From Bradyrhizobium sp. LTSP885 (lineage in GTDB: Bacteria; Pseudomonadota; Alphaproteobacteria; Rhizobiales; Xanthobacteraceae): 64,000 bases of DNA. The stretch is from the NCBI RefSeq assembly GCF_000938305.1, contig NZ_JYMT01000039.1, positions 62,001 to 126,000 on the forward strand, written 5' to 3'. The position numbers were made by a program, and so were the translations under genes. Below, in pieces: positions 8,401 through 16,825 of the stretch (position 1 is its first letter; each line of letters opens with the position of its first letter). The notes beneath the pieces are model-generated. The model saw only the letters and a program-made list of their open reading frames with translations. It ran no database searches and was not told the DNA's origin.

Positions 8401-9774
8401 CTATGCAATACAGAGAGCCTGAGCGGGTGGCGGTCGCGCAGCCAGCGATGCGAGCCGCCTTAGGTTCTGAGCGATAGCGGCCAGAACAAACTCGTCCTGG
8501 GCGCCTCGCGGACCACGCAGTCGAAGCCGACCGAGCCTCAGGATGCGCTTCAGGTGCGCGAACCGCATCTCGATCTTCTTGCGTTCTCGTCGCGACCGGT
8601 CGAACCCATCGGTGCCAGCCAGGGACCTGGCAACATCGCGCGCGGCTTCGTGCCGGTCGCGTGGAATCTTGCGAAACGGGACCTTTGGACAGCACTGCGC
8701 TCTGAGTTTGCAGCCGTCGCAGTCATGCTTCCTCGCTAGATAGATAAGTGTGGTTCCACCATTCACGAGTGTCCCCGTCGTCGTTAGGATATTACCCGCT
8801 GGGCAGTGGTAGACGTCGCTTGTCGGGTCATATCGAAAGTCGCTGCGCGAGAAGGTGCCATCATCCCGCTTCGATTTATCGAACACAGGGATGTGCGGCG
8901 CGATGCCTTTCTCCTCGACCAGCCAGTTCAGCATCGGAGCCGCCCCGTAAGCGGTATCACCGACAAGCCGCTCTGGCTTGAGACCAAAGCGCTCTTCGGT
9001 CCGTTCGATCATGGTCTTTGCTGCACCGACCTCGGCCTGGCGAATGGCGCGGGAGGCTTCGACATCAAGGATGACGCCGAACTTCACGTCGATGAGATAA
9101 TTGTCGGAGTAAGCGAAGAACGCCGGTCCCTTGTGAGCTCCGGTCCACTGGGCCGCGGGATCGGACGGTGAAACGAACTTCGGAACAACGTCGCTGGCGG
9201 CGCCCCACGCTGTGTCGTCAAGGGTCGCCAGATACTCCTTCACGGCACGGCTGGACCTCTTGGGATCGCGATCCCTGCGCCAATCCTGACCAGCGATCGA
9301 GCGTTGCTTGTTGGCGTCGGCCTGGATCAGGCTCGCATCGACTGCAAAGCCTTCGCCACCAACCAGACCGGCCACGATGCACGCCTCAACGACCCGTTCG
9401 AATACGTGACGAAAAACATCTCCTTCGCGGAAGCGCTCGTTGCGGGCCCGCGAGAACGCCGAATGATCCGGGATGGCGTCCTCGATCCCGAGCCTGCAGA
9501 ACCAGCGATAGGCGAGGTTCACCTGCACTTCACGGCAGATCAGCCGCTCCGAGCGGAGCGCAAAGACATACCCCACGACCAGCATCCGGATCATCAGTTC
9601 CGGGTCGATCGACGGGCGCCCCATCGACGAATAGTGCGGTGCAAGTTCGCTGCGAAGCCAGGAGAAATCGAGAGCACTATCGATCTTCCGCACCAGATGG
9701 TCTTCGGGAACCGCCTCGCTAAGGTGAAACTCGTAGAACAGTTGACCTTGGTCACTCTTCAGACGGCCCATCAT
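8401..9774 (-). CDS. IS1182-family transposase
   Basis: The start is taken at the MMGRLKSDQGQLFYEF Met pair, where the family begins; a longer in-frame start at 9816 would add 14 residues of no recognised homology. The roughly 457-residue protein has the N-terminal DUF772 helical region (MGRPSIDPELMIRMLVVGYVFALRSERL) and a DDE-type core (FAVDASLIQADA, VGDTAYGAAPML). It also has a Cys-containing segment (CDGCKLRAQCCPK) and the C-terminal RKKIEMRFAHLKRILRLGRLRLRGPRGAQDEFVLAAIAQNLRRL. It appears intact and potentially active. Confidence 0.92.
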   Translation of the reverse strand: MMGRLKSDQGQLFYEFHLSEAVPEDHLVRKIDSALDFSWLRSELAPHYSSMGRPSIDPELMIRMLVVGYVFALRSERLICREVQVNLAYRWFCRLGIEDAIPDHSAFSRARNERFREGDVFRHVFERVVEACIVAGLVGGEGFAVDASLIQADANKQRSIAGQDWRRDRDPKRSSRAVKEYLATLDDTAWGAASDVVPKFVSPSDPAAQWTGAHKGPAFFAYSDNYLIDVKFGVILDVEASRAIRQAEVGAAKTMIERTEERFGLKPERLVGDTAYGAAPMLNWLVEEKGIAPHIPVFDKSKRDDGTFSRSDFRYDPTSDVYHCPAGNILTTTGTLVNGGTTLIYLARKHDCDGCKLRAQCCPKVPFRKIPRDRHEAARDVARSLAGTDGFDRSRRERKKIEMRFAHLKRILRLGRLRLRGPRGAQDEFVLAAIAQNLRRLASLAARPPPAQALCIA

Positions 9775-9835
9775 GGATCGACCTCGCCGAGATTCGCGGC
9801 AGCAGAATGGAATCACGGTTCGTTGCCGGTCTCAA

Positions 9836-9855
9836 CCGACTTTTACAACAAAATC
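9836..9855 (-). repeat. Terminal inverted repeat of the IS1182-like element, 5' (transposase start) end
   Basis: Reads CCGACTTTTACAACAAAATC on the plus strand, a perfect match to the other end. It is followed directly by TGCC. Confidence 0.93.
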
Positions 9856-9859
9856 TGCC

Positions 9860-10306
9860 AAACCCGGAAGTTACCAGGCTCACCACTGGTATCGGACGAC
9901 ACCCTCGCCCGCTTAGCTACGCGTCGCGCTGCAGAAGGCTCAAAGTGTTTTCATACCCGGCAAGAGTGCAATTTGCCGCCGCCAGAAGGGTCCGGCCAAC
10001 TTGGCCAAGATCCTGCACAGCTAGACTAGTTGCCAAAGGGTGATCCAATAGGCTTGGTAATTCGTACAGACCCGCAGCACCGACCGTTATTAACGGTGTG
10101 GTCGACCGGCAGCAGCGGGCCAGAGACGAAATCGGCGACGACTTTGGCCCTAGGTGACGGCAGTTTCGACCAGCTGCGGACGTCGGGCTGCGAGAAACCG
10201 GGTCCAAATCAGAAACTGTCCCCATTGCTTCAGCCGGTTTTGTTGCGTTTAACATGGAGTTAAAGCGTATGCGCTAACATTGCTGGGCAGCAGCGGGAAT
10301 TCAGAC
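9860..10306. other. Gene-free stretch beside the insertion sequence
   Basis: About 450 bp with no open frame that reads like protein. The only marks are a small CGTTATTAACG palindrome and a purine-rich patch just before the next gene. It may be remnant DNA of the accessory patch. Confidence 0.5.
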
Positions 10307-10912
10307 GTGATCAGGACTGAAGTCGTTCCGGACGACCGGGCTTTCGTTGTCCATGTCCAAGCGAGCAAGCCTACAGCAGCGGGAGACTGGCAGAAGATCT
10401 TCGACGAACTGGATCACGCGATGGACGAGATCGAGGCCAAGGTGACGGACGACGACACCTTCTGCTTCCAGATCCGCCTCCGCGTCGAAGGCTTTGACGC
10501 GGAGCGCTTCTTCGGTTCTGAGCAGGGCGGGGAATACAAGTTCACCTCGCACGATCCATGGGATGGCTACAGTCCAGATTTCTGGCGGTCGGCCCTTGCA
10601 GGGCCCGCGTCACGGCAGAGGGTCGAACGGTGGGTTTCACGGTATGCGAAGACACTGAAATGCGCCGAAGAGGCTATGCGCAGCACGGCAAGTCTGTGGG
10701 AAGATGACACCACTCAATTCGGCGAACCGCTACTATTGCTGTTGGCGGTGATGGACGTGACATTCGTTGCTCACTACGAAAAATTTCTCCTACTCTGGGA
10801 CCTCAGTCATCAAGTTGAGATTTGGCCGGCCGTCGCTGTCCTCCTTGAGCACCACGGCGTGCGGCCTGAGACCTCAGCGCTAGCACAAATCTTCGCCTCC
10901 GTAGACACGTGA
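10307..10912 (+). CDS. Hypothetical protein in the accessory patch
   Basis: GTG at 10307 is preferred over TTG at 10280 because GGGA lies 8 bases upstream. The 201-residue product is acidic and soluble: MIRTEVVPDDRAFVVHVQASK, then DWQKIFDELDHAMDEIEAKVTDDDTFCFQIRLRVEGFDAERFFG, HDPWDGYSPDFWRSAL, and a helical C-terminal half with ASLWEDDTTQFGEPLLLLLAVMDVTFVAHYEKFLLLWDLSHQVEIWP. No family was recognised. Codon use is less GC-biased at third positions than in the flanking core genes, consistent with acquisition. It is next to two insertion sequences and has no partner gene. Confidence 0.6.
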   Translation: MIRTEVVPDDRAFVVHVQASKPTAAGDWQKIFDELDHAMDEIEAKVTDDDTFCFQIRLRVEGFDAERFFGSEQGGEYKFTSHDPWDGYSPDFWRSALAGPASRQRVERWVSRYAKTLKCAEEAMRSTASLWEDDTTQFGEPLLLLLAVMDVTFVAHYEKFLLLWDLSHQVEIWPAVAVLLEHHGVRPETSALAQIFASVDT

Positions 10913-11694
10913 CGACGCCCTGCGCCAACGTACCCGAGTGTCCGCTTCCGATGATCTGCGGAAAGTAGGAGACAATTCGGTATTGGACGCTTCGGGTCAA
11001 AAGTGAGCGTCAGGCTGACACGCCGACCCCGGTCGGTCTAGCTAGCCCCAGCTTCTGCCGAACTGGGAACAAACGGTGTCGGCACGGCATGCGGAATATC
11101 GGGGAAATCTTTCCACGGGCGGTTCTGCATCACAGCGGTGTGGCTGTAGCCTATCGAACTGGCCATCGTGCCTTCTTCCATCGGCACCAACGGCTAAACC
11201 CGGCGACCTCCGCCGCTAAGAACGCTGCCAGTCACGGTCCATTCGACGGTCAATAGGTCGCTCATTATTTTAGCCGACGTGTCAAAGCACGCCGTATTCC
11301 GGCTAGGCCCGACTTCCGAAATAGGTCAAAGTGAGACCTCCGCACTCGATCTTGGGTTGGCCGCTTCTACCCTGAAACCGGACATCCCGCCCGCCTCGAG
11401 AAAAGGGGCTTGACCTTTCAACTCGGATTACAGAAGGGACCGTTGCCTGCACCCCAGTGTTGCGTCCTGGCCGCCGCTGAGTGGCAGGTTCTGCCGGCAA
11501 CGCCCGGCGGCCGACTGGGAGCCGTCCACGGCCCGGGGCCAAGCGCCGGAGGCGATAACGTGGTCGGTTTTTAACTTGAGTTTGAACGCAACCTGTTATT
11601 GTATATCGCATTCGATGCTCGCTGGCCATTTGGCGGATCGTGCCGAAACCGCAGATTTTGAATTGCTGAAAACTCCATATACGAGGAGGGAGCC
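10913..11694. other. Gene-poor stretch with repeat-like remnants
   Basis: About 780 bp with no convincing gene. Sub-segments near 10967-11005 and 11310-11400 resemble degraded, widely dispersed Bradyrhizobium intergenic sequence, as does 8215-8293 just before the IS1182-like element. AT-rich sequence at 11575-11610 (TTGAAC followed by TATTGT/TATATC) could hold the promoter of the metallophosphoesterase gene. Confidence 0.45.
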
Positions 11695-13032
11695 ATGTCC
11701 CGCGCGTTCGGAGATCCCGATCTAACTCCTGATAATTTCAGCAGCTTCAGCAAGCAGCAAATCGACGCCGACTCGGCCGCCAAAGGCCTCGAGCAACTCG
11801 AACCATTCCCGGCGGCCAGAAGCACCACCCCGATGGAGTTGTCGGCGGTGATCGGTGCCGACCTCGTGCAAAAAATCGAGAAGGCCGGCAAGATCACCTT
11901 TCATGCGGTAGGTGACACCGGCGGAATTCACAGCCCGGAATTCCAGTTTGCCGTGGCCGACGCAATGGCCGAAGACCTCTCAGGCGGAGCCGCCTTCTGG
12001 TATCATCTGGGCGACGTGGTCTATTATTTCGGTGAGGAGCAATACTACTTCTCGCAGTTCTACGATCCGTACCGCAATTACAATGCGCCGATCTTTGCCG
12101 TTCCAGGCAATCACGATGGAGCCATCTACACCGGCGAAACCACCAAGTCACTGGCTCCCTTCATCGCCAATTTCTGCACCAGCCAACCCACGCGAAGTTC
12201 GGATAGCCAAGGCGCGGTTCGAACCACCATGGATCAACCGGGGGTCTACTTCACCCTGAACGCTCCTTTCGTGAAGTTCATCGGTCTCTATTCGAATACG
12301 AGCGAGGGCGGCACCGAGGGCGTCATCGCAAATTCAAAGGTTGGCAACGCCCAGTTGACGTTCTTGAAGCAGCAGCTGGTCGCCGCGAAAGCCGAACGAG
12401 ATAAAAACCAGGGGCGCGCGCTGGTCATCGTGACGCACCACCCGCCATTTACAGGCAGTCCCACGCATGTGCCGAGTCCGGCCATGCTCAAGCAAATCGA
12501 CGACGCCTGCGAGGCTGCCGGAATTCAGCCGGACTTGTATCTCTCCGGCCACGCCCATCTGTATGAGCGATACACCCGAACGGTTGGCAAGAAGCAGATC
12601 CCCTATCTCGTCGCCGGAATGGGGGGCTACTACAATCTACCGGGTTTGAAGCCGCCGAACCGTCGTCCGCCTTCACAGACGACTCCGCAATCCGGCACTG
12701 ATGCGAGCGGCAATCCGCTCAGGCTGGACGTCTACAACGATAACACCTTCGGATTTCTGCGATTGACTGTGTCGCCGACCTCGATCGCCGGTGTGTTTGT
12801 GACGGTGGACCCGCCGTCAGGCAAGACCGGCGTTGGCGACAGCTTTACGGTCAACTTGCAGGCCAACACCGTTTCCAGCGGCGGATCAGGCGGCGCGTCC
12901 GGCACGCAAGCAGGAAAGCCTGCCGCATCCTCCAAGGCCAAGCGCGCTCCTGCCAAGCCAGCACGGAAGGCCGGTGTCAAAGCTGCGAAAGCGAAGCCGA
13001 AGCCGCGCGCCGCGAAGAAACGGCGCCGCTGA
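11695..13032 (+). CDS. Calcineurin-like metallophosphoesterase with a Lys/Ala/Pro-rich tail
   Basis: A 445-residue protein behind GGAGGGAGCC. The dimetal core is complete: GDTGG (73-77), GDVVY (106-110), GNHD (138-141), THHPP (247-251) and GHAH (285-288, then LYERY). This arrangement is close to purple-acid-phosphatase-like enzymes. After a beta-rich region ending near residue 385, the last 50 residues are a low-complexity basic tail of Lys, Ala, Pro and Arg resembling histone H1 tails. No signal peptide is visible, so a cytoplasmic protein whose tail might bind nucleic acid or polyphosphate is possible. It borders the accessory patch. Confidence 0.88.
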   Translation: MSRAFGDPDLTPDNFSSFSKQQIDADSAAKGLEQLEPFPAARSTTPMELSAVIGADLVQKIEKAGKITFHAVGDTGGIHSPEFQFAVADAMAEDLSGGAAFWYHLGDVVYYFGEEQYYFSQFYDPYRNYNAPIFAVPGNHDGAIYTGETTKSLAPFIANFCTSQPTRSSDSQGAVRTTMDQPGVYFTLNAPFVKFIGLYSNTSEGGTEGVIANSKVGNAQLTFLKQQLVAAKAERDKNQGRALVIVTHHPPFTGSPTHVPSPAMLKQIDDACEAAGIQPDLYLSGHAHLYERYTRTVGKKQIPYLVAGMGGYYNLPGLKPPNRRPPSQTTPQSGTDASGNPLRLDVYNDNTFGFLRLTVSPTSIAGVFVTVDPPSGKTGVGDSFTVNLQANTVSSGGSGGASGTQAGKPAASSKAKRAPAKPARKAGVKAAKAKPKPRAAKKRRR

Positions 13033-13084
13033 CGCCGCTATCCGGGCGATCCGGACCGTGGAGGATCCGTGATGCCTTGGATTG

Positions 13085-13507
13085 TCACCCTGCCACCGGC
13101 ACCAGCCCGTGGCGCAGCATCGTCTCCTTCATCCTGGCCGGATCGGGGGCGCCGGCGGCCATCAGTGCCGCGATCTCCCTGAAATATTGCGGCCCCAGCA
13201 CTCCGGGGCTTAGCATGCACAGGCAGGTCGACGGACCGTCCGAACGGTTGGTGAAGCCATGGACGATGCCGCGCTTGATGAACACGGTCTCGCCGGGGCT
13301 GAGATCGATGTCCTGGCCATCGACCCGCCAGGTCGAGACGCCGGATAGCCCATAGATCGTCTCGTCCCAGCTCTCGTGATAATGCGGGATCGGCATCCGC
13401 GCGTTCGGCTGCAGCGTCATCTCGAACAGATCGATGCTGCCGCCGGTCGTCTCCTTGCTCTGCAGGAATTTGAGTTGCAGCGTGGCGATTTCGATCAATT
13501 CGGACAT
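13085..13507 (-). CDS. Cupin domain protein
   Basis: A 140-residue single-domain cupin, with the start at MSELIEIATLQLKF rather than an upstream Met because homology begins there. Motif 1 is MPIPHYHESWDETIYGLSG with the metal-binding His pair and Glu. Motif 2 is LSPGETVFIKRGIVHGFTN with the third His. It ends with a short helical extension (REIAALMAAGAPDPARMKETMLRHGL). The reaction is unknown, since small cupins of this type may be dioxygenases, isomerases or sensors. It is convergent with the metallophosphoesterase. Confidence 0.83.
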   Translation of the reverse strand: MSELIEIATLQLKFLQSKETTGGSIDLFEMTLQPNARMPIPHYHESWDETIYGLSGVSTWRVDGQDIDLSPGETVFIKRGIVHGFTNRSDGPSTCLCMLSPGVLGPQYFREIAALMAAGAPDPARMKETMLRHGLVPVAG

Positions 13508-13585
13508 GTTGGTCTCGCATGGTTTGCGCGCCACCGTAGCGGATGGCACGCGCCGAGGCCAACGGCTTAAGCAGCAGGGCTGCTG

Positions 13586-14161
13586 TCAGTAGACGAGCCC
13601 GGTGCCCGGCGGTTTTTCGAGCGCCGCCGCCAGCGTGCGATACTCGTTGCAGTCGGTGCCGCAGATCGCAGCGATCCGGCTCAGATGGTATTGCGCCTGA
13701 TCGCGGTTGCCCTGTTCGATCTGCCACAGGCCGTAATAGTTCCAGGTCAGCACGTGGTTCGGATCGGCCTTCAGCGCGCGCTCGTACCAGACCTGCGACA
13801 GCTTGTAGTCGCCGAGCTTGCGATAGGAGTAGCCGATCAGATTGGCGACATTCGGATGGTCGTCGTTCCCGAGCGCGTGGAGCTGATCGATCCCTGCGGC
13901 ATAGTCGTTGCGCTCATAGATTGTCGCATAGGCCGCGCGGTAGCCCTCGCGGAACGCCGGATCTGCCAGGCCCTGCTTGCTGGGCTTCTTCGTTCTTGTG
14001 GTCCTCTTGTCCTTCTGCTGGGGCGGGGAGGGCGCCGGGGTGCTGTAGTCCGCGCCGCCACCTCCGCCTCCGGCCGCTATGGCGGACGGCGGTGAGGACA
14101 GGATGAGCGGCACCGCGAGGGTCGCCGCAAGCGTCGCAAGCTTCATCAGTGACTTGATCAT
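13586..14161 (-). CDS. Secreted TPR protein, paralogue 1
   Basis: A 191-residue protein from MIKSLMKLATLAATLAVPLILSSPPSAIAA, a clear signal peptide, followed by a Gly run and a charged Pro/Lys linker. The rest is helical with tetratricopeptide character: FREGYRAAYATIYERNDYAAGIDQLHALG, NVANLIGYSYRKLGDYKLSQVWYERALKADPNHVLTWNYYGLWQIEQGNRDQAQYHLSRI. It ends in AALEKPPGTGLVY. The same domain and identical C-terminus occur at 59925-60476. It is probably periplasmic. The function is unknown, but TPR folds usually bind partner proteins. Confidence 0.83.
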   Translation of the reverse strand: MIKSLMKLATLAATLAVPLILSSPPSAIAAGGGGGGADYSTPAPSPPQQKDKRTTRTKKPSKQGLADPAFREGYRAAYATIYERNDYAAGIDQLHALGNDDHPNVANLIGYSYRKLGDYKLSQVWYERALKADPNHVLTWNYYGLWQIEQGNRDQAQYHLSRIAAICGTDCNEYRTLAAALEKPPGTGLVY

Positions 14162-14427
14162 GCAAACCGCCGGGTTCGAACGGGGTAGTCGTGGGTCTGA
14201 AGCAATAACTCCCCGCCACCGCAGACATTCCCCTCGATTGGAAAAATTGTTTGCGGCAACGGGGTCGAAACTAACTTTGGTGTCAGAATCGCGATGTGTG
14301 CGGACCAGCCGGACGGCACGGCGGCATCGGGGCGGGCGGGAACGGATTCGATGTCCGGGATATTGTTGGCGGGGCGGGAGCTGACTGCCCGGCTTGACGA
14401 AGGTCGCGGAAGCACAGGTGCAAGACC

Positions 14428-14814
14428 ATGAACGAGACGGATCTCGCCGACATCTACCGACACTACATTGCCTGCCTGAATCGGCAGGACTGGCCGCGGC
14501 TTGGGCAGTTTGTTGACGCTGACGTGCACCACAACGGCCGGCAGCTCGGCCTGTCAGGTTATCGCGCAATGCTGGAGCAAGACTTTCGCGACATACCGGA
14601 CCTTCGTTTCAACATCGATCTGCTGGTGTGCGATACGGCTCATGTCGCAAGCCGGCTCGCGTTCGATTGCTCGCCAAGGGGCGAATTCCTCGGCCTTAAT
14701 GTCGACGGGAGACGGGTCTCGTTTGCCGAGAACGTGTTCTACGAATTTCGCGGCGGCAAGATCGTGCAGGTATGGTCGGTCATCGACAAGGCGGCGATCG
14801 AGGCCCAGCTTTAG
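14428..14814 (+). CDS. SnoaL-like / NTF2-fold protein
   Basis: A 128-residue protein: DLADIYRHYIACLNRQDWPRLGQFVDADVHHNGRQLGLSGYRAMLEQDFRDIPDLRFNIDLLVCD..., ending in FYEFRGGKIVQVWSVIDKAAIEAQL. This is the cone-shaped NTF2 fold of the SnoaL polyketide-cyclase-like family (ester cyclase subgroup). Members are often lone genes of unknown substrate. It is convergent with the adenylate cyclase gene, with only 17 bp between stops. Confidence 0.8.
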   Translation: MNETDLADIYRHYIACLNRQDWPRLGQFVDADVHHNGRQLGLSGYRAMLEQDFRDIPDLRFNIDLLVCDTAHVASRLAFDCSPRGEFLGLNVDGRRVSFAENVFYEFRGGKIVQVWSVIDKAAIEAQL

Positions 14815-14831
14815 CGGGCCGTGAACCGCAT

Positions 14832-16565
14832 CTACTTATGCTCGAGATGCCAGGCGCCATTCCAATCCGCCGCGGGAGGGATCTGTCTGAATGCCTCGAT
14901 GCGTGCCTTGAATGCCACCGATGGGCCATCGCCCGGCACAACGTCCAGCGCCGCCGCGAATGCACGCTCCGCATCGTCCCAGCGCTGCTCGCGATAGGCC
15001 GCGAGGCCAACGGCATAGTGCTGCCGCAGCTCGGACTGTGCCGGCGTCAACTCGCCCGACTTGCCCATGATCTCGAACACAGTTTGCGGCTGGGTCTGGC
15101 CGACCACGACCAGCCGGTCGATTTCGCGCAGCTCGATCGTATCCGCACAGGATGCGGCGGTCGCCTCCGAGATCAGGGAGCGGCTGCCGTAGAACTTGTT
15201 GGCGCCCTCCAGCCGCGAGGCGAGGTTCACGGTGTCGCCGAGCACGGTGTAGCTCATCATGAATTCGGAGCCGATGCTGCCGACCAGCACCTCGCCGGTG
15301 GCGATCCCGATGCGGATGTCGCAGTCGGTCGGGATCGCGCGCACGCCGAGCAGCTCGGGCAGGTCCTTGCGCAACTGGGCGACGCGCCCGGTCATGTCGA
15401 TCGCGGCCAGCGCCGCGAGATGCGTCTGCTCGGCCTCCTCGACAAAGGGCGCCCCCCAATACGCCATGATGGCGTCGCCGATATATTTGTCGATGATTCC
15501 GTTATGGGTATGGACCGGTGCCGACATGGTCGAGAGATAGAGGTTCATGATCTTGACCAGGCCGCGCGGCGTCACGCCTTCGCTCAGGGACGTAAAGCCC
15601 TTCATGTCGCAGAACATCACCGTCATGACGCGGCGCTGCCCTTCGGTGGCGGCGAGCGCCGGCTGCTCCAGCAGACCCTCGGCGATCCGCGGATTGATGT
15701 AGCGGCCGAAGGTTTCGCGGATGCGCTGGTTGTGGCGCAGGGTCTCGATCATGCGGTTGAAGGCGGCCGAAAGCTGGCCGATCTCGTCCTGGGTCGTGAT
15801 GCTGATCGTGCCGTCGAGACGGCCGGCCTCGACCTCGCGGGTGCCTTCCAGCAGCCGCATCACCGGGCGCGTGATGCCGCTGCCGACCAGCATCGCGAAC
15901 ACGAAGCCGAGCACTGCCGCAATCACGGTGACGATGGCCGAGACGATGATGGCGCGCTGCTGGGCGGCCATGACGGTCTTGGCACTGGCGCCAACCTGGG
16001 CCAGCATGTCGGCGCGAATGCCTTCGATCCGGCTATTGAAGTCGTCGCGCAGGGCCTCCGCGTGGAGCATCGTCTTTCTGGCGGAAGCGAAATCCTTCGC
16101 GTCAATTTGATCAATGATGGTCTTGTTTTCGGTATTCAGCCGGACCAGCAGGTCGTTGAGGGCATTGTCGATCCGGTCGTCGATGCGGCCGAGGGCGGCG
16201 TTGTCGGAAGGCGTCGAGGCATCGTCGATGATCGCGCCGATCAACTTGCGCGCGGCATCGGCCTCCTGGTTGATCACCGGATTGATCTCATCGAAGGTCT
16301 TGTGCGCGGCTGCGTAGATTTCGTCTTCCGCCGGTCCCTGCATCTTCGCCATCATCATCCGCCGCATGGCGAGCGACCGCTCGAGCGAACGGACATTGAC
16401 GCGGGCGAGGTGGGCGTAAGCGGGGATGTAGCGGTTGGTCAGCTCGTCGAGCAGATGACCGACCTGGCCCGCCATCACCATCGACAGGACAGACGTGATG
16501 ACCGCAAGGACGATCAGCCCCGCGGCGATGCCGACGATCTTTTGCCTGATCGAGCTCCGAAACAT
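14832..16565 (-). CDS. Membrane class III adenylate cyclase with HAMP domain
   Basis: A 577-residue protein. It has a membrane segment at about 10-32, a helical periplasmic sensor region (33-203), a second membrane segment (205-230), HAMP (about 229-281) and a cyclase domain from about 312. Catalytic signs are VMFCDMKGFTSLSE (metal Asp320), IDKYIGDAIMAYWGAP (adenine-selecting Lys360, metal Asp364) and SYTVLGDTVNLASRLEGANK. A short TPR-like C-terminal part follows (YAVGLAAYREQRWDDAERAFAAAL). It should convert ATP to cAMP in response to a periplasmic or membrane signal. Confidence 0.92.
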   Translation of the reverse strand: MFRSSIRQKIVGIAAGLIVLAVITSVLSMVMAGQVGHLLDELTNRYIPAYAHLARVNVRSLERSLAMRRMMMAKMQGPAEDEIYAAAHKTFDEINPVINQEADAARKLIGAIIDDASTPSDNAALGRIDDRIDNALNDLLVRLNTENKTIIDQIDAKDFASARKTMLHAEALRDDFNSRIEGIRADMLAQVGASAKTVMAAQQRAIIVSAIVTVIAAVLGFVFAMLVGSGITRPVMRLLEGTREVEAGRLDGTISITTQDEIGQLSAAFNRMIETLRHNQRIRETFGRYINPRIAEGLLEQPALAATEGQRRVMTVMFCDMKGFTSLSEGVTPRGLVKIMNLYLSTMSAPVHTHNGIIDKYIGDAIMAYWGAPFVEEAEQTHLAALAAIDMTGRVAQLRKDLPELLGVRAIPTDCDIRIGIATGEVLVGSIGSEFMMSYTVLGDTVNLASRLEGANKFYGSRSLISEATAASCADTIELREIDRLVVVGQTQPQTVFEIMGKSGELTPAQSELRQHYAVGLAAYREQRWDDAERAFAAALDVVPGDGPSVAFKARIEAFRQIPPAADWNGAWHLEHK

Positions 16566-16701
16566 GCCCTGCGCTCAGCCTGGCCGCGGATGCGATATGA
16601 GGGAATGGCGATCCGACATCGCGGCGCAACAGCTAATAGAGTTCCATGGCGCCGGGCGCAAGCCGAGCAGGGCGGTCTGCGGCCAGGGGCTTTGCTCCCA
16701 A

Positions 16702-16736
16702 CGCAGGCCTTCTTAAACCATCAGGCCGCGGGCAAG
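16702..16736. repeat. Decayed duplicate of the 3' end of the PAS_5 gene
   Basis: This segment repeats 16830-16861 with few mismatches. On the minus strand it would read ARGLMV, a stop, then EGLR, against ARGLMVYEGLR in the intact gene. It lies 94 bp downstream of the intact gene's stop codon. Confidence 0.7.
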
Positions 16737-16825
16737 GGGTGCAGTCCAGCACTGTCACTGTAACTCACTGCATGCGCGGGTGATGACACTGAACAAGGTG
16801 TGATGCTGAAGTGCAGGCGGCTAGA

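Larger units (their letters stand above)
8294..9855 (-). mobile_element. IS1182-like insertion sequence, 1562 bp, with flanking TGCC repeats
   Basis: Bounded by perfect 20-bp terminal inverted repeats at 8294-8313 and 9836-9855. The four bases TGCC occur immediately outside both ends (8290-8293 and 9856-9859) and look like a 4-bp target duplication. It contains one intact transposase gene on the minus strand. The flanking sequence is gene-poor and repeat-like, so the insertion probably broke no active gene. Confidence 0.9.

Noticed and set aside
11405..11440. TTGACC with a CCTT...AAGG dyad, reminiscent of a MerR/CueR-type promoter
   Set aside because: The dyad is imperfect, no -10 box follows, and no metal gene lies downstream.
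11303..11629. Minus-strand 108-codon open frame in the gene-poor stretch
   Set aside because: Arg/Pro-rich product resembling spurious proteins called from dispersed repeats. No ribosome site was found.
14772..16763. Long plus-strand open frame over the adenylate cyclase gene
   Set aside because: Shadow of the minus-strand cyclase, with no motif.
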